Shown: one piece after another, positions 17,082 through 25,743 of the stretch
Layout: every line of letters begins with the position of its first letter
How positions within the stretch are numbered: position 1 is the first letter of the stretch
NCBI GenBank assembly: GCA_021791715.1
Contig: JAJYWB010000042.1
Span: forward strand, 1 to 49,922
Reading direction: 5' to 3'
Length of the DNA: 49,922 nt
DNA from: Planctomycetota bacterium
GTDB taxonomy: Bacteria; Planctomycetota; Planctomycetia; Isosphaerales; Isosphaeraceae
The notes under the pieces: generated by a model
What the model was told of the DNA's origin: nothing
Databases searched by the model: none
What the model saw: the letters and a program-made list of their open reading frames with translations, nothing else
Made by a program: the position numbers and the translations under genes

Positions 17082-18887
17082 GTGCGCTGGTCGCAAGCCC
17101 TGATTCCGACGCTTAAGGAAACCCCCGCGGACGCCGTGGCCCCAAGTCACATCCTCTTATTGCGAGCGGGGATGATTCGCCGACTCGGATCGGGCGCCTA
17201 CACGTATTTACCGCTCGGACTCCGCGTCCTCCACAAGGCGATCGCGATCGTTCGCCAAGAGATCGACGCCGCGGGCGCGCTCGAGATCCTCATGCCGGCG
17301 CTCCAACCGATCGAACTTTGGAAAGAGTCGGGAAGGTTCGACACCTTCGGCGACCTGCTGATGCAGCTCAAACTCTCGAACCAACAGCACGCGGCGCTCG
17401 GACCCACTCATGAAGAGGTCGTCACCGATCTGGCTCGAGATTTAATCAACACTTACAAACAGTTACCCATTACACTTTATCAGATCCAAACAAAATTTCG
17501 CGACGAGCCGAGGCCCCGATTCGGCGTGCTTCGGACGCGCGAGTTCGTGATGAAAGACGCGTACAGTTTCGGCGCGGACCTGGAGCAATTGAACGCGAGC
17601 TACGACGCCATGTACGAGGCGTATTGTCGAACTTTCGATCGATGCGGGCTCGATTACGTGATCGTCGAGGCCGAGAGTGGACCGATCGGCGGCGATTCCT
17701 CTCATGAGTTCATGGTTCCCTCGGATATCGGCGAGGATAGCGTCGTTCAATGCCTGAAGTGCGGCTACGCGGCGAATCGCGAACGCGCCGAGATCGGCGT
17801 GATCAAAAACAACGACGATTCTCGCGCCGTCAAAACCGACGCTCCGCCTTACGAAAAAGTCGCCACTCCCGATCGGCGGACGATCGAGGAGGTCGCTTCG
17901 TTCCTGAAAATGAAGCCCGAACAAACCGCCAAGTTGCTTGTTTATCTCGCCGACGGACGCCCCGTCGCGGCGTTGCTGCGAGGCGATCGCACCGCGAACG
18001 AGGCCAAGATCCGCCGAGCTTTCGCGGCTTCCACGCTCGTGCCGGCGGATCAGAAGACGATCGAAGCCGCGACGGGGGCGCCGCTCGGCTTTCTTGGCCC
18101 TGTCGATATCAAAATACCGCTCCTGGTCGATCGCGAGATCGCCTCGATGGCTCAAGTCGTCGTCGGCGGGGGAGAAATTGACGTTCACTTGAAGGGAGTG
18201 ATTCCGGGGCGCGATTTCCCGATCGACGACCTCCGCGACCTGCGCGACGCCGACTCGGGCGACCCCTGCCCGAAATGCGGCGAGAAACTTGAGCTGAGGC
18301 AGGGGATCGAGATCGGGCACGTGTTCAAACTGGGAACGAAGTATTCGAAGGCGATGGGAGCGACTTTCCTTGATGAACACGGTCAGGCGGTTCCGCTCAT
18401 CATGGGATGCTACGGAATCGGCGCGAACCGAATCCTCGCCGCCGCGGTCGAATCAAGTCATGATCAAAACGGCATCATTTGGCCGTTTCCGCTCGCTCCT
18501 TATACGGTTTTGATCGCTCCGTTGCAGGTTCAAAACGCCGAGGTTCTATCCGCGGCCGATACGATCGCGAAGGGGCTCGAGTCGGCGGGGATCGATTACC
18601 TGATCGACGATCGCGAGCTTCGTCCCGGCGTCAAATTCAAAGACGCCGATTTGATCGGAATTCCGATCCGCGTCGTGATCGGCGAACGGGGGCTTAAAGA
18701 GGGGAAAATCGAGCTCAAATGGCGGCATAAAGCCGAGGCCGAGACGATCCCCGCCGAAACCGCCGCGGAGGCGATCATCGCGCTCGTGGAATCCACCAAG
18801 AAATCTCATGAAGCCATGTGCCGATCTCGCATCGCCGAGCGAGCCGCGGCGCGAGCGAACGCGACGGAGAGTCGAGCGATCTCATGA
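17082..18887 (+). CDS. proS: Prolyl-tRNA synthetase, bacterial type with editing domain
   Basis: 601 residues from GTG 17082. The family begins MRWSQ..IPTLKE and here reads VRWSQALIPTLKETPADA, with GAGAGG upstream; the earlier ATG at 17037 would add unrelated residues. It charges tRNA-Pro with proline in the cytoplasm. Class II motifs are present: motif 1 around SHILLLRAGMIRRLGSGAY, GPTHEEVVTDLARD, motif 2 FRDEPRPRFGVLRTREF, and motif 3 GCYGIGANRILAAAVE. Between motifs 2 and 3 (about 225-405) lies the YbaK-like insertion domain that removes mischarged alanine (KLLVYLADGRPVAALLRGDR). The C-terminal anticodon-binding domain (PYTVLIAPLQVQ ... ELKWRHKAEAE) is complete. The stop overlaps the next gene by four bases. 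Confidence 0.97.
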   Translation: MRWSQALIPTLKETPADAVAPSHILLLRAGMIRRLGSGAYTYLPLGLRVLHKAIAIVRQEIDAAGALEILMPALQPIELWKESGRFDTFGDLLMQLKLSNQQHAALGPTHEEVVTDLARDLINTYKQLPITLYQIQTKFRDEPRPRFGVLRTREFVMKDAYSFGADLEQLNASYDAMYEAYCRTFDRCGLDYVIVEAESGPIGGDSSHEFMVPSDIGEDSVVQCLKCGYAANRERAEIGVIKNNDDSRAVKTDAPPYEKVATPDRRTIEEVASFLKMKPEQTAKLLVYLADGRPVAALLRGDRTANEAKIRRAFAASTLVPADQKTIEAATGAPLGFLGPVDIKIPLLVDREIASMAQVVVGGGEIDVHLKGVIPGRDFPIDDLRDLRDADSGDPCPKCGEKLELRQGIEIGHVFKLGTKYSKAMGATFLDEHGQAVPLIMGCYGIGANRILAAAVESSHDQNGIIWPFPLAPYTVLIAPLQVQNAEVLSAADTIAKGLESAGIDYLIDDRELRPGVKFKDADLIGIPIRVVIGERGLKEGKIELKWRHKAEAETIPAETAAEAIIALVESTKKSHEAMCRSRIAERAAARANATESRAIS

Positions 18888-19210
18888 ACACCTCTTCGAC
18901 TCCCTCGCTCAAGAAGCCGTTCGCGATGTTGATCGTGATGACGATCGCGGTGCTGGGGGGCCCGGTCGTGATCGGCGCGGTCCTTTCCGGCGGCGCCGAC
19001 CCGCGCTGGCCTCCCGACCGTCCCGTCGAATGGTGGACGTTCTTCATCGTCGTCGCGGTCGTGATCGGCTTGATGGCGGGGTCGATCGTTCTCAGTTTAA
19101 TCGAACGTAAACGTTTTCACGCGGCGTATCTGCAAGCGCGACGGATTCAAAACGGCGCATCCGCGATTCCTCGCGAAGATCCCGCCGAGTTCGAGGTCCG
19201 CGACCGATGA
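18884..19210 (+). CDS. Small two-TM membrane protein
   Basis: 108 residues. ATG 18884 overlaps the proS stop in ATGA, and its own stop overlaps the next start in the same way. Two membrane helices are visible, about 13-33 (FAMLIVMTIAVLGGPVVIGA) and 50-70 (WWTFFIVVAVVIGLMAGSIV), with a charged C-terminal tail (IERKRFHAAYLQARR). No family recognised. Tight coupling to the BatA-like gene suggests it helps place that protein in the membrane. Confidence 0.75.
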   Translation: MNTSSTPSLKKPFAMLIVMTIAVLGGPVVIGAVLSGGADPRWPPDRPVEWWTFFIVVAVVIGLMAGSIVLSLIERKRFHAAYLQARRIQNGASAIPREDPAEFEVRDR

Positions 19211-20205
19211 TTTGGGGCCGGCCGTGGGGGTTTTTGGCTTTACTGCTCGTTCCCACGCCCTGGCTTTGGGGGCTTTTTCGCGGGCGAATCGGCTGGTCTT
19301 CGGTCGGCTTGTTTCCCAAAAATCGCGTCACGATCGGAACGCTGTTCGCGTGGTCGCCGAACGTGTTGCGCGCCCTTGGGATCGCGGCTCTCGCGGTCGC
19401 GCTCGCTCGGCCCCGGACCGTCGGCGGCCGAACTTACATCAAGGCTCGCGGCGTGACGATCGTCGTCGCGCTCGACCGCAGTTCGAGCATGAAAAGCGTC
19501 GACGTCGCCTCATCCGAAGGTCCGATCTCTCGACTCGAAGCGGCGCGGCGAGCTTTCGTTCGGTTCGTCGCCGGAAGGCCCGACGACCTGATCGGCCTTG
19601 TCTCGTTCGCGAATTATCCCGATACGACATGTCCGCCAACGCTTGATCATAAAGTGTTGCTTGAATCGGTCGCGGCGATCAAAACGGCTCGGGCGGGAGA
19701 CGACGGTACGACTCTCGGCGACGCGATCGCGTGGGCGACGCACGTCGCGCGCGACACGTCTCCTCAAAAAAAAGTCGTGGTACTGATAACCGACGGTCAT
19801 GATTCGCCCGGCGTATCGAAACCGCTCGGTCCGATCGTCGCGGCGACGCTGGCGAATCGGTTGGGAGTCGTCGTTCACACGATCGCGATCGGCCCCGTAT
19901 CGGGGGTCGAACGGCGCCGCCAAGCCGATACCGCGGGGCTCGATCTTGTAAGAGAAACCGACGGTCCCGATCTCGATCTTCTCGAAAAGATCGCGATCTC
20001 GGGGGGTGGACGAGCCTTCGTCGCGACCGATTCCGCCGCGCTCGAAGCGATCTTCCAAACGCTCGACTCCCTCGAAAAAAGCCCCTTTTCCGGAAAAATA
20101 GAAATCCACTATCAAGAACATTATCAATCGTGGATCCTCATCGCGATCGCGGCGCTCGCTCTCGATCGGTTCCTCGCGGCGGGTCGATTTCGTCGCCTTC
20201 CATGA
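19207..20205 (+). CDS. BatA-like von Willebrand factor A domain membrane protein
   Basis: 332 residues. Hydrophobic N-terminus (WGFLALLLVPTPWLWGLF), a second helix near 58-75, a VWA domain at about 82-280, and a C-terminal helix (WILIAIAALALDRFLAAG). The MIDAS metal site is visible as DRSSSMKS (DxSxS), DDGTTLGDAIAWA and ITDGHDSPG. The arrangement matches BatA of the MoxR-BatA-BatB system, in which VWA proteins work with a MoxR AAA+ ATPase; no moxR is in this window. Start ATG 19207 overlaps the preceding gene by four bases. Confidence 0.88.
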   Translation: MIWGRPWGFLALLLVPTPWLWGLFRGRIGWSSVGLFPKNRVTIGTLFAWSPNVLRALGIAALAVALARPRTVGGRTYIKARGVTIVVALDRSSSMKSVDVASSEGPISRLEAARRAFVRFVAGRPDDLIGLVSFANYPDTTCPPTLDHKVLLESVAAIKTARAGDDGTTLGDAIAWATHVARDTSPQKKVVVLITDGHDSPGVSKPLGPIVAATLANRLGVVVHTIAIGPVSGVERRRQADTAGLDLVRETDGPDLDLLEKIAISGGGRAFVATDSAALEAIFQTLDSLEKSPFSGKIEIHYQEHYQSWILIAIAALALDRFLAAGRFRRLP

Positions 20206-20363
20206 ATGTGATGATACTTTAGTATAATCGTTTTATTAATGGTTGACGCGAGGGCGCGATTCGAAATCGACCGCTCGCCGCTTGAGTTCGGCGCGGATCG
20301 CGTCTATAAAGCAGATTCGTCACTCCTAGAGGCCCCGAAACGATCACACCGGAGTCGATCATC

Positions 20364-20795
20364 ATGAGGCGATACGCGATTTACGGAACGCTCGCCGCGG
20401 CGGTTTTACTTGTGGGATCGATCGCTTTCACGCGATCGCACGCGGACACTCCCGCTCCCGCTCGCGTTTTCGAGTTGCGAACGTATTATGTGAACGAAGG
20501 CAAAATGCCCGACTTGCACAAACGTTTCCGCGATCACACCGTGCGGATTTTCCGCAACCACGGGATGACTCCGATCGGTTTCTGGGAGCCGCAAACCAAA
20601 GAAGACGGTCGGGGCGATAAAATGATTTATCTGCTCGCGTTCCCCAGCCGAGAAGCCGCCAAAAAGGCGTGGAAAGAATTCGGCGAGGATCCCGAGTGGA
20701 AAAAAGTTTTCGCCGAAAGCCACAAGAACGGCGTTCTCGTCAAAAAAGTCGAATCGGTCTTCCTCGACCCGCTCGATTACAGCGAGATCAAGTGA
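20364..20795 (+). CDS. NIPSNAP family protein, exported
   Basis: 143 residues with a signal peptide (IYGTLAAAVLLVGSIAF, cleavage near HADTPAPA) followed by one ferredoxin-like NIPSNAP domain: VFELRTYYVNEGKMPDLHK, IRFWEP-like GFWEPQTKED, and YLLAFPSREAAKKAWKEF. GGAG lies 11 bases before the ATG. NIPSNAP domains bind small ligands or dimerise; no enzymatic role is established for exported bacterial ones. It stands alone between BatA and the threonine dehydratase. Confidence 0.88.
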   Translation: MRRYAIYGTLAAAVLLVGSIAFTRSHADTPAPARVFELRTYYVNEGKMPDLHKRFRDHTVRIFRNHGMTPIGFWEPQTKEDGRGDKMIYLLAFPSREAAKKAWKEFGEDPEWKKVFAESHKNGVLVKKVESVFLDPLDYSEIK

Positions 20796-20844
20796 ATCAA
20801 AGATCCTTGAACGCCTGATATTTTCATTGATGAGGGTCGATCGG

Positions 20845-21843
20845 ATGAGCGGCGCGTCGGAGTCGATCGGATCGATCTCTTGCGAGGAGATCGCGCGAGC
20901 GGTCGAGCGGATCGGGGCGTGGGTTCATCAGACGCCCGTGCTCACATCGAAGGCGCTCGACGATCGATGCGGCGGGCGTTTGTTCCTTAAGTGCGAGAAT
21001 TTTCAGCGCGTCGGCGCGTTCAAATTCCGCGGCGCGATGAACGCGATTTTACAGCTTTCAGACGCCGAGAAAGCCGCGGGGGCGATCACGCATTCGTCGG
21101 GAAATCACGCGCAGGCGGTCGCGCTCGCGGGCAAAACGACGGGCGTCGCAACGTGCGTCGTGATGCCTTCGACCGCTCCCGCGATCAAGCGCGCCGCGAC
21201 CGAAGGCTACGGCGCTCGGGTCGTCGCGTGCGAGCCGACGCTCGCGGCGCGCGAACAAACGGTCGCCGATTTAATCGCTCGTCACGGTTATACGCTAATT
21301 CATCCGTTTGACGATTGGCGCGTGATCGCGGGGCAGGGGACCGCGGCGTGGGAGCTTTTGGATCAGGCGGGTCCGCTCGATCTGATCGTCGTCCCGGTCG
21401 GGGGAGGGGGCTTGCTCGCCGGCACGGCGCTCGCGGTCGAGGCGAAATCTCCGGGCACAAACGTCGCCGGCGCCGAACCCTCCGCCGCCGACGACGCGCG
21501 TCGCTCGCTCGCCGCGGGAACGATCCTCCCTTCGGGAGATCCCCGCACCGTCGCCGACGGCCTGCGCACTTCGCTCGGCAAACGCCCTTATTCCATCATC
21601 TCTCGACTCGTTAAAACGATCGCCGTCGCGACCGACCGTGAGATTCTCGACGCGACGCGATTCGTTTGGGAACGATTCAAAATCGTCGTCGAGCCCTCGG
21701 CCGCGGTCCCGATCGCGGCGATTCTCAACGGTTCAATCCCGGTCCAAAACCTCCGAGTCGGAGTGATCGTCTCGGGCGGAAATCTCGATCTCGAACCTTT
21801 TTTCTCAAGCTTAATCCGGAAATGGGTTGAATCCGATGCGTAG
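20845..21843 (+). CDS. Threonine/serine dehydratase, PLP-dependent, no ACT domain
   Basis: 332 residues from ATG 20845, eight bases after GAGGG; ATG 20830 is possible but has no ribosome site. Fold-type II PLP enzyme that deaminates L-threonine to 2-oxobutanoate (or L-serine to pyruvate). The PLP lysine is in RVGAFKFRGAMNAI. The substrate loop is SSGNHAQAVALAG, and the phosphate-binding glycine loop is VPVGGGGLLAGTAL. The C-terminal VIVSGGNLDL is the cofactor-ring site. The length and the absence of a regulatory ACT domain resemble the catabolic TdcB form or serine racemase more than biosynthetic IlvA. It overlaps the next gene by eight bases. Confidence 0.9.
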   Translation: MSGASESIGSISCEEIARAVERIGAWVHQTPVLTSKALDDRCGGRLFLKCENFQRVGAFKFRGAMNAILQLSDAEKAAGAITHSSGNHAQAVALAGKTTGVATCVVMPSTAPAIKRAATEGYGARVVACEPTLAAREQTVADLIARHGYTLIHPFDDWRVIAGQGTAAWELLDQAGPLDLIVVPVGGGGLLAGTALAVEAKSPGTNVAGAEPSAADDARRSLAAGTILPSGDPRTVADGLRTSLGKRPYSIISRLVKTIAVATDREILDATRFVWERFKIVVEPSAAVPIAAILNGSIPVQNLRVGVIVSGGNLDLEPFFSSLIRKWVESDA

Positions 21844-24418
21844 GGATCGTTACGGAAAACTTGCGATCTTCGCCTTGATTTGCGTCGGAGCTTTCGTGCG
21901 CGCGGAAGCTCTCGGCGGCGCTCACGCCGGCGAGGTTCGTCCGCCGATTCTCGATAAAGATAAACTCCTCGCCGCGCAAACCTTTCGAGACGACCTCGAC
22001 GACGATTGGTACAAGGCGAACGTTCCGTTTTTTGAATGCCCCGATCAAGCGATTAATACAACATATTATTACCGTTGGGAGTTGATCACAAAACATCTCA
22101 CGTATGGATCGACCAAAACGGGTTATTTATTCACCGAATTTATCGATCGGCCTCCCTGGTCGGGAACATACGGAGCGATCAGTTGTCCCGCGGGTCATCA
22201 AATCGACGAAACGCGGTGGCTTCGCGATCCGCGTTACGCCGGCGATTACGCGCGGTATTGGTTCCACACGCCCGGCGCCGAGCCTCGCAGGTACAGCACC
22301 TGGCTCGCGTCGGCGATTTTCGGCCTCGGGCTCGTTCATCCGTCGATCGTCGCCGATCCCAAGGCGTGGGTCGCCGACCTGAAGGCGAACTACGAGGGGT
22401 GGGAGCGCGAACGATTCGACCCCGAGGTCGGCCTGTTTTGGCAATCGGGCCACGACGACGGCATGGAAACGAATATCAACAGCCGTCAAACGGTCGATTG
22501 GTTCCGCGGAGCGCCCGGTTTTCGCCCCGCGCTCAACTCTTACATGTACGCCGACGCTTTGGCGATCGCTCGGCTCGCCGACCGCGCCGGCGACGCCGAA
22601 ACCGCGGCGGCGTATCGCGCCAAAGCCGAATCGCTCAAACGGAACGTTCAAACCAAATTATGGGATCCCAAACGAACATTCTTTTTTCATATGTATAAAA
22701 ACAATGAAACAAAAAACGGACATACGATTAAGGCGGGGAGTCTCACGTATCAAACGGGGGAGTTCGCCGGAAGCGACCGGGGACGGGAACTGATCGGCTA
22801 CATTCCGTGGTGTTTCAACCTTCCCGATCGGGGCTTCGAGAGCGCGTGGCGGTATTTGATGGATCGCGATTCGTTTTTCGCCCCCTTCGGCCCGACGACA
22901 GCCGAACGCAAGGACCCGCTTTTTACGATCTCGAAAACCTGCTGCGTCTGGAGCGGGCAATCGTGGCCGTACGCGACCTCGCAAACGCTTAAAGCCTTGG
23001 CCAATCTTTTACAAGACGATTCACAAGATATCGTTACAAAAAGCGATTATCTTAAACTCTTGCTCGCTTACACGCACACGCAGCGGAAGAACGGCGAGCC
23101 TTATATCGCCGAGGCGGCGAACCCCGACACGGGTTCGTGGAGCGGCCACGATACGTATAATCATAGTGAGCATTATTTTCATTCGTCTTATAACGATTTA
23201 ATAATCACCGGGCTCGTCGGGCTGAGACCGCGCGAGGATCGGACGGTCGAGGTTCGCCCGCTCGCTCCCGAATCGTGGCCGTATTTCGCGCTCGACGACG
23301 TTATGTATAAAAAACATCGATTAAGCGTGATCTGGGACAAAGACGGTACGCGTTACCGCCTGGGGAAAGGGCTTTCGATCTTTTCCGACGGCGTCAAGAT
23401 CGCGTCTTCGGAACGGCTCGAACCGACGTTCGCGAAATTGGATGAAGCGACCGAGATCTCTTCGAGAGCGACCGAGGCGAACGACGTGAACCTCGCCGTT
23501 AACAATGATGGAACATATTATCCACGCTTTAAAGCTTCGTACACCGCGGCGGGAACCTCGACCGCGGCCGCGATCGACGGCGTCCGTTGGTATCACGTCG
23601 ATCCTCCCAATCGTTGGACGTGCTTGAATTCTCCGTCTCCCACGGTCGATCTGGAAATCGATTTCGGCGTCGAGCGATCGATTCATACCGTGAAGTTGTA
23701 TCTTCTTGACGACGGTCGAACGATCATCCCTCCCCGGCGCGTCGATCTTGAATATTGGACCGGCGACTCGTGGAAAACGATCGCGAATCAAAAGCGCACG
23801 CCCGAGATTCCCCGCGGACGACGCGCGAACGTGATTCGATTCGATCCGATCAAAACATCAAAAGTTCGGGTGATTTTTACGCATCATGGAACCGATCGCT
23901 CGGGGCTCTCCGAATTCGAGGTTTGGGGCGACTCGGCGCAATCGCTCGATCCCGCGCCCCCTCCGACCGGAAATCTCGCGTTCAATCCCGGAACTCAACC
24001 TTACCCGAAAGTTTCCGCATCTTTTACATCGCAGTTCGACAAGATTGAACGTGTGAATAACGGCTTGATTCAATTCCGACCCAATCCTCCCGATCGCTGG
24101 ACAGCTTACGAATCGCCGAACGCGAGCGATTCGCTCGAGGTCGATTTCGGCGGCGAACGATCGATCGCGCGGGTCGAATTGGCGATTTACGACGACCGAG
24201 GCGGCGTTCAACCCCCCGAATCCTACAAAATCGAACGCTGGGACGGGTCGAAGTGGCTTGCGATCGAGGGCGCCGAAAAAAATCCCCCTCGACCGACCGG
24301 CGGCGCGATCAACGAGGTTCGCTTTCCTCCGATCAAAACATCGAAGATTCGGGTTGTATTTAAGCATAATGGTAAGGCGCGGAGCGGGCTTTCCGAGATT
24401 CTCGTTTGGCCCGAATGA
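21836..24418 (+). CDS. Secreted MGH1-like glycoside hydrolase with two F5/8-type C domains
   Basis: 860 residues from ATG 21836. A signal peptide (LAIFALICVGAFVRAEA) precedes an (alpha/alpha)6 domain at about 40-540. The domain resembles MGH1/GH63-like glucosidases: RWELITKHLTYGS, FWQSGHDDGMETNINSRQ (candidate acid Asp), GYIPWCFNLPD, WSGQSWPYATSQTLKAL, and NHSEHYFHSSYNDL with the second candidate acid Glu. Two discoidin-type (F5/8C) sugar-binding domains follow at about 560-705 and 715-860; each has the DxxxDRW/PPNRWT and SGLSEFEVWG/SGLSEILVWPE signatures. Probably acts on plant or algal polysaccharide side chains outside the cytoplasm; the exact sugar is unknown. It overlaps the dehydratase gene by eight bases, which suggests shared transcription without an obvious shared pathway. 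Confidence 0.85.
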   Translation: MRRDRYGKLAIFALICVGAFVRAEALGGAHAGEVRPPILDKDKLLAAQTFRDDLDDDWYKANVPFFECPDQAINTTYYYRWELITKHLTYGSTKTGYLFTEFIDRPPWSGTYGAISCPAGHQIDETRWLRDPRYAGDYARYWFHTPGAEPRRYSTWLASAIFGLGLVHPSIVADPKAWVADLKANYEGWERERFDPEVGLFWQSGHDDGMETNINSRQTVDWFRGAPGFRPALNSYMYADALAIARLADRAGDAETAAAYRAKAESLKRNVQTKLWDPKRTFFFHMYKNNETKNGHTIKAGSLTYQTGEFAGSDRGRELIGYIPWCFNLPDRGFESAWRYLMDRDSFFAPFGPTTAERKDPLFTISKTCCVWSGQSWPYATSQTLKALANLLQDDSQDIVTKSDYLKLLLAYTHTQRKNGEPYIAEAANPDTGSWSGHDTYNHSEHYFHSSYNDLIITGLVGLRPREDRTVEVRPLAPESWPYFALDDVMYKKHRLSVIWDKDGTRYRLGKGLSIFSDGVKIASSERLEPTFAKLDEATEISSRATEANDVNLAVNNDGTYYPRFKASYTAAGTSTAAAIDGVRWYHVDPPNRWTCLNSPSPTVDLEIDFGVERSIHTVKLYLLDDGRTIIPPRRVDLEYWTGDSWKTIANQKRTPEIPRGRRANVIRFDPIKTSKVRVIFTHHGTDRSGLSEFEVWGDSAQSLDPAPPPTGNLAFNPGTQPYPKVSASFTSQFDKIERVNNGLIQFRPNPPDRWTAYESPNASDSLEVDFGGERSIARVELAIYDDRGGVQPPESYKIERWDGSKWLAIEGAEKNPPRPTGGAINEVRFPPIKTSKIRVVFKHNGKARSGLSEILVWPE

Positions 24419-24516
24419 ACCGTTCGATCGTTCGTTCGCTTCGAATCAAAAGGCGAGCGTTCGGATTCGACTTTTCGGCGATCGGCCGAGGATTGTAAAC
24501 ACAAAGGATTCTAATA

Positions 24517-25470
24517 ATGTTAGAATGTGATGTTGTTGACGGCCCAAAGAGATTGATTCGTGCGTCGCTTCGAACGAAGCTTTTTCCGATCGTGGCGTCC
24601 GCGTCGACGATTCTCTGCATGATCGCGGCGGTATCGTCTCGATCGCTCGGCGTCAGCGCCGACGAGGGCGAAGTCGCGAGCGACCGAGCCGTTCGCATGA
24701 AGATCTGGCTCCCCGCATATTATTATCCGTTTGGTCCCGGGTTGCGCGAATGGAATCGGCTGATCGCCGCGGCGAAAGTCGCGCCGATCGTCGCGATCGT
24801 CAATCCCGCGAGCGGGCCGGGCGATCACGTCGACACCAATTTCGCGGCGGTTCTGCCTCGAGCGAGAAAGGCCGGCGTTACGCTCGTCGGGTATATCGGA
24901 ACGCAATACGCGCGCAAGCCGCTTGATCGCGTGAAACGCGAGATCGAAGATTTTCTTCGCTTTTATCCCGATATCACCGGCTTTCATTTCGACGAACAAA
25001 GCCCGAACGCTCGCGACGTCGCCTATTACGTTGATCTATATAAGTACGTTCACAATAGAATTCCAGGGTCGCTGGTCGTCACCAATCCCGGATCGCTTTG
25101 CGCCGTCGAATACGCCGCGGCGCCCGCATCTGACGTCATCTGCTTGTTCGAACGCGAGAGGGGCTTCGCCGAATTTCAGCCCCCCGATTGGGCGTCGCGG
25201 TTCTCGGGATCGCGATTTTGTGTGCAGTCGCACGCGGTTGCGACCGAGGACTCGATGATTCGTTCGATCAATCGCGCCGCGCAATTGAAAATCGGTTATG
25301 TGTTCGTCACCGACGACGTCTTGCCCAATCCCTACGATCGACTTCCCTCGTATTGGGACGCCGAGGTCGAAGCCGTGCGTCGAATCAACCAATCGAACCT
25401 CCCGAATTCCAAAACGGCTAAAAAAGGGGCGGCGAACGCGAAACAATCATCAAAGAAAAAGAAGAAATAA
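24517..25470 (+). CDS. Spherulation-specific family 4 (spherulin-4) protein
   Basis: 317 residues; AAAGGA eight bases before ATG 24517. After an N-terminal hydrophobic segment (LFPIVASASTILCMIAAV) it shows the spherulin-4 TIM-barrel-like domain: PAYYYPFGPGLREWNRLI, VAPIVAIVNPASGPG, GVTLVGYIGTQYARKPL, and DITGFHFDEQSPN. Related GH114/GH135-like hydrolases use acidic residues of the FHFDE motif for galactosaminoglycan cleavage, so a glycosidase role is possible. The C-terminus is a Lys-rich tail (AKQSSKKKKK). This tail and the stop codon are duplicated directly downstream. Confidence 0.83.
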   Translation: MLECDVVDGPKRLIRASLRTKLFPIVASASTILCMIAAVSSRSLGVSADEGEVASDRAVRMKIWLPAYYYPFGPGLREWNRLIAAAKVAPIVAIVNPASGPGDHVDTNFAAVLPRARKAGVTLVGYIGTQYARKPLDRVKREIEDFLRFYPDITGFHFDEQSPNARDVAYYVDLYKYVHNRIPGSLVVTNPGSLCAVEYAAAPASDVICLFERERGFAEFQPPDWASRFSGSRFCVQSHAVATEDSMIRSINRAAQLKIGYVFVTDDVLPNPYDRLPSYWDAEVEAVRRINQSNLPNSKTAKKGAANAKQSSKKKKK

Positions 25471-25566
25471 CACGATCCGCCCTACCTCCCGAATTCCAAA
25501 ACGGCTAAAAAAGGGGCGGCGAACGCGAAACAATCATCAAAGATAAAGATGAAATAACACGATCCG
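25398..25566 (+). repeat. Tandem duplication (87-bp period) over the 3' end of the spherulin-4 gene
   Basis: Bases 25398-25479 recur at 25485-25566 with only a few substitutions. Each unit contains ctcccgaattccaaaacgg, the Lys-rich tail codons, a TAA stop and cacgatccg. The period of 87 bases is a multiple of three. The first unit contains the active stop, so the second unit is untranslated. Confidence 0.9.
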
Positions 25567-25622
25567 TTTTATTGGATCACTTAATGAATTTAGACGACTT
25601 TTGATCGATCGATCGGTTCAGA

Positions 25623-25643
25623 GGCGCGAGAAACCCTCGCGCC
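25623..25643. terminator. Possible bidirectional terminator hairpin
   Basis: Perfect 8-bp stem ggcgcgag / ctcgcgcc with loop aaacc. It lies between the converging spherulin-4 gene and the uvrA-like gene. There is no clear U-tract on either side, so intrinsic termination is uncertain. Confidence 0.4.
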
Positions 25644-25743
25644 GCAGGATCGGATCGATCTTTCCGCGCCGCCGAACGTTCGAAAAATCGAGCGTCGGGA
25701 TCGATTCCGAATCACCCCGACGTGTATCGAGCCGATTTCCTCA

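Noticed and set aside
17463..18380. 305-codon minus-strand frame opposite proS
   Set aside because: Shadow of proS with no recognisable domain.
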